64,000 bases of DNA. Origin: CAWDVB01 sp963824105 (GTDB lineage: Bacteria > Actinomycetota > Actinomycetes > Propionibacteriales > Nocardioidaceae). Shown here one piece after another: positions 52,871 to 61,938 of this stretch (positions within the stretch are counted from its first letter, which is position 1; every line of letters begins with the position of its first letter). Under the pieces are notes generated by a model, which was not told where the DNA came from, did not search any database, and saw only the letters and a program-made list of their open reading frames with translations. The DNA lies in assembly GCA_963824105.1 (NCBI GenBank), contig CAWGNN010000009.1:124001-188000 (forward strand), written 5' to 3'. A program made the translations under genes and the position numbers.

Positions 52871-53614
52871 CTAGCCGATGACGCGACGTGACAGCGCCGC
52901 TGCGACCGACCGGATCGGCTCGACCAGATCCGGGTTCACCGGGCCGGCGGGGAAGGTGACCGCCACCCCGGCGACCGGTTGCCCATTGTGGTCGAGCACC
53001 GCGGCAGCGATCGAGCCGAGCCCGGGGGTGACCTCCCCGTCCTCGGTGGCGTAGCCGCGGCTCCGGGTCTGGGTGAGCAGCCGGTTGAGCTGGGTCAGCG
53101 AGGTCGGTCCCCGGTCGTTGCGGGTGACGAAGGCGGTGGCACTCGGGAAGAGCGCGCGCACTTGGGAAGCCGGCATGGCGGCGAGGATGGCCCGGCCGCT
53201 CGCGGTGAGTGAGGCCGGGAGCCGCACGCCGACATCGGTGACCAGCGACGGAGTGCCGGCCGCCCGTTCCTCGACGACATAGAGCACGTCACGACCATGG
53301 GGCACAGCGAGGTGGACGGTGTGGCCGAGTCGGCCTGCCAGCTGGTTCAGCATCCGTCGGGCGATCCGCGCTAGGGGGGCCTGCCGGGCGTAGCCCGAGC
53401 CGACCTCGAACGCGGCAGGTCCGAGTCCGTAGGTCCGCTCTCCCTCCAGATGGGTGACGAAGCCCTCGGCGACCATCGCGTTGACCAGGTGGTAGGCCGA
53501 GCTCCGCGGCATGTCCAGCGCGCGGCACAGATGCTCCAAGGGGACGGGCCCTGGCTGCTCGGCCAAGTGGCGGAGCAGGCGCAGGGCCCGGGTCGCTGCT
53601 GGTACCTGGTTCAT
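52871..53614 (-). CDS. IclR family transcriptional regulator
   Basis: A 247-residue IclR-type regulator with the N-terminal winged helix-turn-helix (LEHLCRALDMPRSSAYHLVN) and the effector-binding domain (SLTASGRAILAAM, RGYATEDGEVTPGLGSIAAAV). ATG 53614 follows AGGGGG. It is the only regulator in the histidine utilisation region, with the hut genes reading away from 54107, so it probably controls them, presumably with urocanate or another intermediate as ligand; that is inference. A small gene at 53777 lies between it and hutH. Confidence 0.88.
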   Translation of the reverse strand: MNQVPAATRALRLLRHLAEQPGPVPLEHLCRALDMPRSSAYHLVNAMVAEGFVTHLEGERTYGLGPAAFEVGSGYARQAPLARIARRMLNQLAGRLGHTVHLAVPHGRDVLYVVEERAAGTPSLVTDVGVRLPASLTASGRAILAAMPASQVRALFPSATAFVTRNDRGPTSLTQLNRLLTQTRSRGYATEDGEVTPGLGSIAAAVLDHNGQPVAGVAVTFPAGPVNPDLVEPIRSVAAALSRRVIG

Positions 53615-53776
53615 GCCCCCTGAAGGTACCGGCGATGACCGCCTCGCCGGGTGCTGCCGGCGGACCGGGCAGCGTAGGGGCGGGGCCCCCAGCGCCGATC
53701 CCCCTGGTGGCCGGTGGGCCACGGGCGCCGGGTCATGGGGCGGGTCATGGGGCGAGCGGTGTGGTGGCGACGGGTA

Positions 53777-53929
53777 TCAGGCCGTCCGCCCCAGTGAGGC
53801 GAGGACCGCGGCATAGCCGCGGTGTGCGGTGGCGTGTGCGGTGACCGTGTGGATGGTGACCGTGCCGTCCGCGGTGTGGATCGTGGATCGGATGGCGCTG
53901 GGGGTGCGAAGTGCCGGGGTGATCCTCAT
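53777..53929 (-). CDS. 50-aa small protein, unknown function
   Basis: ATG 53929 opens 50 codons (MRITPALRTPSAIRS..., ending AVLASLGRTA). AGGAG lies 6 nt upstream (CAGGAGTCAGCG before ATG), an excellent ribosome-binding site. The product is Thr/Ala/His-rich with a predicted mixed helix-strand pattern and no membrane helix or cysteine. It reads toward the IclR gene and is divergent from hutH. I do not recognise it; it may be a short regulator or a spurious frame in GC-rich DNA. Confidence 0.45.
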   Translation of the reverse strand: MRITPALRTPSAIRSTIHTADGTVTIHTVTAHATAHRGYAAVLASLGRTA

Positions 53930-54106
53930 CGCTGACTCCTGTCGTTAGGGGGTCCGGGTAGCGACGTGCGGGTAGACGAATCAACGAGCGCGAAATGCCC
54001 GAGTTACACCTTTTGTCGCGACCAGCCTCAGCAGAAGTCTGAAATACGAGACTCGAACTCTGCGCAGCCCCTCCCCGCTGGAGCGCCGGAGGAGTGCAAT
54101 GGAGCC

Positions 54107-55644
54107 ATGCAAACCCCTGTCCTCATCGGCACCGGCCCCTTGTCCTTCGGCGAGGTGGTGCGGATTGCCCGCGACGCGGCGACGGTGAGCCTGGCTCCGG
54201 AGGCGGTCGTCGCCATGGAGCAGTCCCGCGCGGCCGTCGAGAAGCTGGCTTCTTCGGAGACACCGACGTACGGCGTCTCGACCGGGTTCGGAGCTCTGGC
54301 GACCCGGCACATCGCCCCCGAGCTGCGGACCCGTCTGCAGCGGTCCCTGGTCAGGTCCCATGCCGCCGGCAGCGGCCCGCTGGTCGAGCGCGAGGTGGTG
54401 CGGGCGCTGATGACGCTGAGGCTCTCCACCCTGGCCACCGGGCGTACCGGGGTCCGCCCCTCGACCGCGCAGGCGATGGCCGACCTGCTCAACCATCAGA
54501 TCACGCCGCAGGTGCACGAGTACGGCTCGCTCGGCTGCTCCGGCGACCTGGCCCCGCTCGCCCACTGTGCCCTCGCCCTGACCGGCGAGGGAGACGTCGA
54601 GCTCTCGGACGGGAGCACCGTGCCCGCGGCAGCCGCGCTTCGGGCGGCCGGACTGAGCCCCGTGGAGCTGGTCGAGAAGGAAGGCCTCGCCCTGATCAAC
54701 GGGACCGACGGCATGCTCGGCATGCTGGTCCTGGCGCTCAGCGATCTGGAGAACCTCCTGCTTGTCGCCGACATTGCCGCCGCGATGTCGGTCGAAGGAC
54801 AGCTCGGCACCGACCGGGCCTTCGCCGAGGACCTGGTGGCACTCCGCCCCCACCCGGGACAGCAGCGGTCGGCCGCCAACCTCCGCAGGGTCCTCGCCGA
54901 GTCGGGGATCGTTGCCAGCCATCGCGGTCCGGACTGCAACCGGGTGCAGGACGCCTACTCACTGCGCTGCTCTCCGCAGGTACACGGCGCGGCCCGCGAC
55001 ACTCTCGCCCATGCCGCGCGGGTCGCGGGGTGGGAGCTGGCCTCCGCGATCGACAACCCGGTGGTGCTCGAGGACGGCCGGGTGGAGTCCAACGGCAACT
55101 TCCACGGTGCCCCCGTCGGCTACGTGCTCGACTTCCTCGCCATCGCGACTGCCGATCTCGCGTCGATCAGCGAGCGGCGGACCGACCGGTTCCTGGACAA
55201 GACCCGCAACGCCGGGCTCCCGCCGTTCCTCGCCGACGACCCAGGTGTCGACTCCGGTCACATGATCGCCCAGTACACCCAGGCCTCCATCGTGTCGGAG
55301 CTGAAGCGGCTGGCCGTCCCCGCGTCGGTCGATTCCATCCCGTCGTCGGCGATGCAGGAGGACCACGTGTCCATGGGCTGGTCGGCGGCCAGGAAGCTGC
55401 GCCGGTCCGTCGACGGTCTGACCCGGGTGCTCGCCGTGGAGATCCTCACCGCCGCCCGCGCGCTCGATCTGCGCGCACCTCTCGAGCCGTCCCGGGCCAC
55501 CGGCGCCGTGGTCCGGCTCCTTCGCGAACGAGTCCCCGGACCGGGGCCGGACCGCCACCTCGCCCCGGAGATCGAGCACGCCGTCGATCTCGTCTCCTCC
55601 GGCGCCGTCGTCGACGCCGTCGAATCCACGATCGGAGAGCTGCA

Positions 55645-55648
<4 letters not shown>
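54107..55648 (+). CDS. hutH: Histidine ammonia-lyase
   Basis: A 513-residue lyase that removes ammonia from L-histidine to give trans-urocanate. The MIO cofactor forms autocatalytically in GSLGCSGDLAPLAH (Cys144-Ser145-Gly146), which is the CSG form used in several actinobacteria in place of the common ASG. Other conserved blocks are NGTDGMLGM and VQDAYSLRC. The start at 54107 follows GGAG; an upstream in-frame start is unlikely. hutU overlaps the stop by four bases (ATGA), so they are coupled. The IclR regulator on the other strand is the likely controller. Confidence 0.95.
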
Positions 55649-57342
<1,694 letters not shown>

Positions 57343-57351
57343 GGGCTGGTG

Positions 57352-57966
57352 TCACCAGCCGCCGCGGTGGACCACATCCTCGAGCGGCCGCCGACCCCGC
57401 TTCGCCGATCCCGCCGGACCGGTGGAGTCGGCCCGGTGGCCGACGGCGACCGCGCCGATCGGGGTGAACTCCGACGGGACGGAGAACTCCGCCCGGAAGG
57501 ACTCGGTGTTGCTCGGCGGGATGCCGAAGAAGCAGGCGCCCAGCCCCTCGTCGACCGCGGTGAGCAGCATCAGCAGCGACGCCATGCCGGTGTCGATGTC
57601 CCAGTAGGGCACCGGCCACCGCGCCTCGTCGAGGTCGGTCCAGCCCTTGTCGGGCTCGGAGTAGCGACCGAGGTAGGCCGACTTGTTGGACAGCGGCACG
57701 ATCACCAGCGGTGCTCGGCTCATCCCGGTCAGCCACGAGTCCGGCGGGGCGTCGGTCTCCGGCGTGGTGCTGCGCCAGAATCGCTCCAGGCTCTCGGCGT
57801 CGTCGAGGACCAGGAAGGCCCACCCTTGGCTGAAGCCGGCACTGGGTGCCCGCACAGCGTTGTCCAGAAGCCGCTCGACCGTGGCCGGGTCGAGCGGACG
57901 CTCGGCGAAGTCACGGATCATCCGGCGGCGGCGTACGACATCTTGGAACTCCATGGAGTCGATCAT
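57352..57966 (-). CDS. Nitroreductase family protein
   Basis: A 204-residue FMN-dependent nitroreductase-fold protein. The N-terminal EFQDVVRRRRMIRDFAERP and APSAGFSQGWAFLVL, then MASLLMLLTAVDEGLGACFFG, are typical. It would be a homodimeric NAD(P)H oxidoreductase for quinones or nitro compounds; the substrate is unknown. It is divergent to the amidohydrolase gene. The first ATG (57966) lies over the ATG of that gene on the other strand (CATG); the second ATG (57954) is equally possible. Confidence 0.85.
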   Translation of the reverse strand: MIDSMEFQDVVRRRRMIRDFAERPLDPATVERLLDNAVRAPSAGFSQGWAFLVLDDAESLERFWRSTTPETDAPPDSWLTGMSRAPLVIVPLSNKSAYLGRYSEPDKGWTDLDEARWPVPYWDIDTGMASLLMLLTAVDEGLGACFFGIPPSNTESFRAEFSVPSEFTPIGAVAVGHRADSTGPAGSAKRGRRPLEDVVHRGGW

Positions 57967-59143
57967 GTCCTTTGAACAGATGTGGCGCGACCTCGAGCCG
58001 GTCGGCCGTGCCGTGTCGGGCGGCTACTTCCGGCAGCCCTTCACCAGCGCCGAGCGCGAGCTGCACTCGTGGTTCCTCCAACAGGCGGAGGGCCGGAGCC
58101 TGCGGGTGGAGGCGGACCCGTTCGGCAACACCGTCGCCTGGTGGGATCCGGAGCCCGGCTCAACCCCCGAGCTGCCTGCGGTACTCACCGGATCGCACCT
58201 GGACTCCGTCCTCGAGGGCGGCGCCTACGACGGACCGTTGGGTGTCGTCTCGGCGCTGGCGGCCGTGGACCTGCTCCGCGACCGGGGGTTCGCCCCCGAC
58301 CGGCCCGTCGGCGTCTCGGTCTTCGTCGAGGAGGAGGGCTCCCGGTTCGGACTGGCGACCCTCGGGTCGCGGCTGGCCACCGGTCGCATCTCCTGGGACG
58401 AGGCCCGCGCCCTGCGCGACCGGGACGGGATCGCCCTCGGTGACGTGATCGAGGGTGGACCGAGGACGGACTGGCTGGACCGGGTCGGCGTCTTCCTCGA
58501 GCTGCACGTCGAGCAGGGCAGGGCCCTCGTCGACCGGGACGCCGCGGTCGGCGCCGCCAGCGGGATCTGGCCGCACGGGCGGTATCGGTTCGAGTTCACC
58601 GGCCGCTCCGACCACGCGGGCACCACCCGGATGGAGGACCGGCACGACCCGATGCTCACCTACGCGATGACCGCGCTGGCCGCGAACAAGCAGGCCCGGC
58701 TGGCCGGACAGCGGGCCACCTTCGCTCGGGTCGAGGTCGAGCCGAACGGCACCAACGTGATTCCCCACACCGTCCGTGCCTGGCTCGACGCCCGGGCCGA
58801 CACGGCGGAGGCGTTGGAGACGCTGGTCGACGTGGTCACACAGCAGGCCAACCGGCGCGCCGAGCGGGACGGCACCGGCTGCGAGATCACCGCAGAGAGC
58901 CGGTCAGCGGCGGTCGTCTTCCCGGAGGACCTGACCAGCACCGTCGCGGGGGACCGACCGGTGATCCCGACTGCGGCCGGCCACGACGCGGGGATCCTCG
59001 CCGGGTACGGCATCCCGACCGCGATGCTCTTCGTGCGGAACCCGACCGGGATCTCCCATGCGCCCGACGAGCATGCCGAGACGGCCGACTGCGTCGCCGG
59101 GGTCGAGGCCCTGGCCGACGCGGTCCAGCGGTTGGCGTCATGA
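57965..59143 (+). CDS. M20 family amidohydrolase (allantoate/carbamoylase-like); candidate N-formylglutamate deformylase
   Basis: A 392-residue zinc peptidase-fold enzyme of the allantoate amidohydrolase/N-carbamoyl-amino-acid hydrolase group. The metal ligands lie in GSHLDSV, GGAYDGPLG, EEGSRFG, ELHVEQG and the dimerisation part around GRSDHAGTTRMED, with a late GHDAGI histidine. Inside the hut operon, with hutF making N-formylglutamate and no HutG present, it is the natural candidate for N-formylglutamate deformylase; that is inference. GGAG lies 6 nt before ATG 57965. hutF overlaps its stop by four bases. Confidence 0.85.
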   Translation: MSFEQMWRDLEPVGRAVSGGYFRQPFTSAERELHSWFLQQAEGRSLRVEADPFGNTVAWWDPEPGSTPELPAVLTGSHLDSVLEGGAYDGPLGVVSALAAVDLLRDRGFAPDRPVGVSVFVEEEGSRFGLATLGSRLATGRISWDEARALRDRDGIALGDVIEGGPRTDWLDRVGVFLELHVEQGRALVDRDAAVGAASGIWPHGRYRFEFTGRSDHAGTTRMEDRHDPMLTYAMTALAANKQARLAGQRATFARVEVEPNGTNVIPHTVRAWLDARADTAEALETLVDVVTQQANRRAERDGTGCEITAESRSAAVVFPEDLTSTVAGDRPVIPTAAGHDAGILAGYGIPTAMLFVRNPTGISHAPDEHAETADCVAGVEALADAVQRLAS

Positions 59144-60459
59144 CGACCTTCTGGCTGGCCAGAGCATGGGTCGACGAGGGCTGGGCCGAGGGGGTGCTGC
59201 TGGACACCTCGGACGGACGGATCACGTCGTTGACGTCGGGTGTCCGCGCGGTGCCGGTGGGCGCGACCCGGCTCGAGGGGCTGACCATCCCGGGTCTGGC
59301 CAACTGCCACAGCCACGCCTTCCACCGCGCGCTGCGCGGGCGGACCCAGCGGGGACACGGTGACTTCTGGACCTGGCGCGAGCAGATGTATGCCCTCGCC
59401 AACAGGCTGGAGCCGGACAGCTACTTCGACCTGGCTCGCGCGGTCTACCGGGAGATGGTCCTCGCCGGCATCACCACGGTCGGTGAGTTCCACTACCTGC
59501 ACCACCCGCCCGGCGGCGGCCGCTACGACGACCCCAACGCCATGAGCCTGGCCCTGGTGGCTGCCGCCCAGGAGGCCGGGATCCGCCTCGTCCTCCTCGA
59601 CGCCTGCTATCTCGCCGCAGGCGTCGGCGAGACCCTGACCGCCGTGCAGGAGCGGTTCAGCGACGGCACCTCGGCGGGCTGGGCGGAGCGGGTGACGGCC
59701 CTGGCCGCGAGCGGCGCGCGGGTCGGGGCGGCGATCCACTCGGTCCGCGCGGTGCCCCGTGACCAGATGAGGGGGATCGTGGACTGGGCTGAGACGCACC
59801 GGGCCCCGCTGCACGTGCACCTGTCGGAGCAGGTCGCCGAGAACGACGCCACGCTCGCGGCGTACGGGCTCACGCCGACCCAGCTACTCGCGCGAGAAGG
59901 CGTCCTCGGCGAGCGCACCACCGCCGTCCATGCGACCCACCTCACCGATGACGACATCGGGCTGCTCGGCACGACCGGCACCTACGCCTGCTTCTGCCCG
60001 ACCACCGAGCGCGATCTCGCCGACGGCATCGGGCCCTCGTCCCACCTGCGCGACGCCGGCTCCCCGCTCACTCTGGGCAGCGACAGCCACGCCGTCATCG
60101 ACCTCTTCGAGGAGATGCGCGCGGTCGAGATGGACGAGCGACTGCGCACCCAGACCCGGGGGCACTGGCCGGCCGCCCGGCTGCTCGACGCTGCCACCTG
60201 GGTCGGTCACCGATCCCTCGGAGTCCCTGACGCCGGCCGGATCGCGGTCGGCATGCGGGCCGATCTCGTCGAGATCGACCCGGTGTCGATGCGGACCGCC
60301 GGCACCGGCGGTGACGAGAATGCCGTGGTGTTCGCCGCGTCGGCCGCAGACGTGCTCACCGTTGTGCGCGACGGCGCGGTCGTTGCGACGAGGGGCCAGG
60401 CGGCGGAGGCCGGAGAAGAGCTCGCCCGGGTGCTCGCGTCGCTCCAGGAGGCGAGATGA
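59140..60459 (+). CDS. hutF: Formimidoylglutamate deiminase
   Basis: A 439-residue amidohydrolase of the HutF group with the metal motif GLANCHSHAFHRALRG and later HLSEQVAEND, TTAVHATHLTDD and TLGSDSHAVID. It converts N-formimino-L-glutamate to N-formyl-L-glutamate and ammonia, the five-step route of histidine breakdown. Its start overlaps the upstream amidohydrolase stop by four bases and its stop overlaps hutI by four (ATGA twice), so the three genes are one coupled unit. Confidence 0.94.
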   Translation: MTTFWLARAWVDEGWAEGVLLDTSDGRITSLTSGVRAVPVGATRLEGLTIPGLANCHSHAFHRALRGRTQRGHGDFWTWREQMYALANRLEPDSYFDLARAVYREMVLAGITTVGEFHYLHHPPGGGRYDDPNAMSLALVAAAQEAGIRLVLLDACYLAAGVGETLTAVQERFSDGTSAGWAERVTALAASGARVGAAIHSVRAVPRDQMRGIVDWAETHRAPLHVHLSEQVAENDATLAAYGLTPTQLLAREGVLGERTTAVHATHLTDDDIGLLGTTGTYACFCPTTERDLADGIGPSSHLRDAGSPLTLGSDSHAVIDLFEEMRAVEMDERLRTQTRGHWPAARLLDAATWVGHRSLGVPDAGRIAVGMRADLVEIDPVSMRTAGTGGDENAVVFAASAADVLTVVRDGAVVATRGQAAEAGEELARVLASLQEAR

Positions 60460-61613
60460 CCAGTCTGCTTGTCACCGGGATCGGTGAGCTGGTCACCAAC
60501 GACCCGACCCACGGTCCCGGTCCCGGGCTCCTGCATGACGCCGCGTTCGTGGTCGACTCCGGACGGATCGCCTGGGTCGGCCCTCGACCGAAGGCACCCC
60601 ATGCCGACTCGGCGGTGGACGTTGCTGGGGCCGCGGTGCTCCCCGGTTTCGTCGACTCGCACAGCCACCTGGTCTTCGCCGGTGACCGGTCCGCGGAGTT
60701 CGAGGCGCGGATGAGCGGGACGCGGTACGACGGGGGCGGGATCCGCACCACCGTCGCGGCGACCCGGGCCGCCTCCGACGAGGAGCTCTCCGCCAATCTG
60801 CTGCGGCTGCGTGCCGAGATGCTGCGCCAGGGCACCACCACCCTGGAGATCAAGAGCGGCTACGGGCTGACCGTGCGCGACGAGGCTCGGTCGCTGATGC
60901 TGGCCCGACAGATCACCGACGAGGTCACCTTCCTCGGCGCCCACGTGGTGCCGCCGGAGTACGCCGACGAGCCCGGTGGCTACGTCGACCTGGTGACCGG
61001 CCCGATGCTGGACGCGTGCGCTCCCCACGCGAAGTGGATCGACGTCTTCTGCGAGCGGGGTGCCTTCGACGCCGACCAGGCACGGTCGATCCTGACCGCG
61101 GGCGCCGCACGCGGGCTGCGGGGGCGGCTGCACGCCAACCAGCTCGGTCCTGGCCCGGGGGTGCAGCTGGCATGCGAGCTCGGTCTCGCCGCCGTCGACC
61201 ACTGCACGTACCTCTCCGACGAGGACGTCACGGCGCTCCGCGACTCCGGGACGGTGGCCACTCTGCTCCCGGGAGTGGAGTTCTCCACCCGGTCGCCGTA
61301 CCCGGACGGGCGCCGGCTCATCGACGCGGGCGTCGAGGTGGCGCTCGCGACGGACTGCAACCCCGGCTCCTCGTTCACGTCGTCGATGCCGTTCTGCATC
61401 AGCGTCGCCGTCCGCGACATGGGCCTCGCCCCCGCTGATGCCGTTGTGGCCGCCACTCTCGGCGGAGCGCACGCCCTCGGGCGCGATGACGTGGGACACC
61501 TCCGGGTGGGGGCTCGGGCCGACTTCGTCGTGCTCGATGCTCCGTCCTACGTCCACCTGGCCTACCGGCCGGGCGTCCCGCTGGTAGCCGACGTGAGGCG
61601 TGCGTCGGCCTAA
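60456..61613 (+). CDS. hutI: Imidazolonepropionase
   Basis: A 385-residue metal-dependent amidohydrolase that opens the imidazolone ring to N-formimino-glutamate. It shows GFVDSHSHLVFAGDR, the GGIRTTVAATRAAS substrate part, TTLEIKSGYGLT, LHANQLG, and DCNPGSSFTSSM. It starts at ATG 60456 over the hutF stop. It is the last gene of the hut operon and is followed by a small GC hairpin. Confidence 0.95.
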   Translation: MTSLLVTGIGELVTNDPTHGPGPGLLHDAAFVVDSGRIAWVGPRPKAPHADSAVDVAGAAVLPGFVDSHSHLVFAGDRSAEFEARMSGTRYDGGGIRTTVAATRAASDEELSANLLRLRAEMLRQGTTTLEIKSGYGLTVRDEARSLMLARQITDEVTFLGAHVVPPEYADEPGGYVDLVTGPMLDACAPHAKWIDVFCERGAFDADQARSILTAGAARGLRGRLHANQLGPGPGVQLACELGLAAVDHCTYLSDEDVTALRDSGTVATLLPGVEFSTRSPYPDGRRLIDAGVEVALATDCNPGSSFTSSMPFCISVAVRDMGLAPADAVVAATLGGAHALGRDDVGHLRVGARADFVVLDAPSYVHLAYRPGVPLVADVRRASA

Positions 61614-61635
61614 GGGATCGCCCTCGGGGTACCTA

Positions 61636-61651
61636 AGGCGGTCGCCCGCCT
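61636..61651 (+). terminator. GC hairpin after hutI
   Basis: AGGCGG (61636-61641) and CCGCCT (61646-61651) pair over a 4-nt loop, within a larger pair CCTAA (61632-61636) and TTAGG (61656-61660). It lies 22 bp after the hutI stop and no T-tract follows. The CCTAA/TTAGG edges could instead be an operator for the following gene. Confidence 0.45.
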
Positions 61652-61729
61652 CAAGTTAGGGATTGTTCCCGATGTGCGGCCCTACCTCAGGAATCGAGGC
61701 TGGAGTCATCAGCCACCGAGGAGGACCCC

Positions 61730-61912
61730 ATGTACACCACGCCGAACGTCAACCGCTACGAGATCGACGCAGAGCTGGCGCACCGTCAGTCCCAGATCCG
61801 CAACGACCACGGCCCACATCGCCAGCCCTTGCGTCGCCTGTCCCTGCCGAAGCTGCCGGGGCTCCCTTCGCTTCCCAGGGTGCTGTTCCGCCACTCGTCG
61901 CTATCCGCGTGA
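61730..61912 (+). CDS. 60-aa basic small protein
   Basis: ATG 61730 follows GAGGAGG at 5 nt, a strong ribosome-binding site. The product (MYTTPNVNRYEIDAELAHRQ..., LPKLPGLPSLPRVLF) begins with a polar helix and ends with a Leu/Pro-rich basic part. No family is recognised. It stands between hutI and the large ATPase regulator, which starts 26 bp after its stop codon, so they may be cotranscribed. Confidence 0.6.
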   Translation: MYTTPNVNRYEIDAELAHRQSQIRNDHGPHRQPLRRLSLPKLPGLPSLPRVLFRHSSLSA

Positions 61913-61938
61913 GCTCCACCTGAAGAGGGATCTGGGGC

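Noticed and set aside
53731..53754. GGTCATGGGGCG repeated twice in tandem
   Set aside because: Only two 12-bp units; too short to call a repeat element.
54094..55644. N-terminal extension of the hutU frame
   Set aside because: This part overlaps hutH in another frame and is Arg/Pro-rich; HutU starts at 55645 at the usual length.
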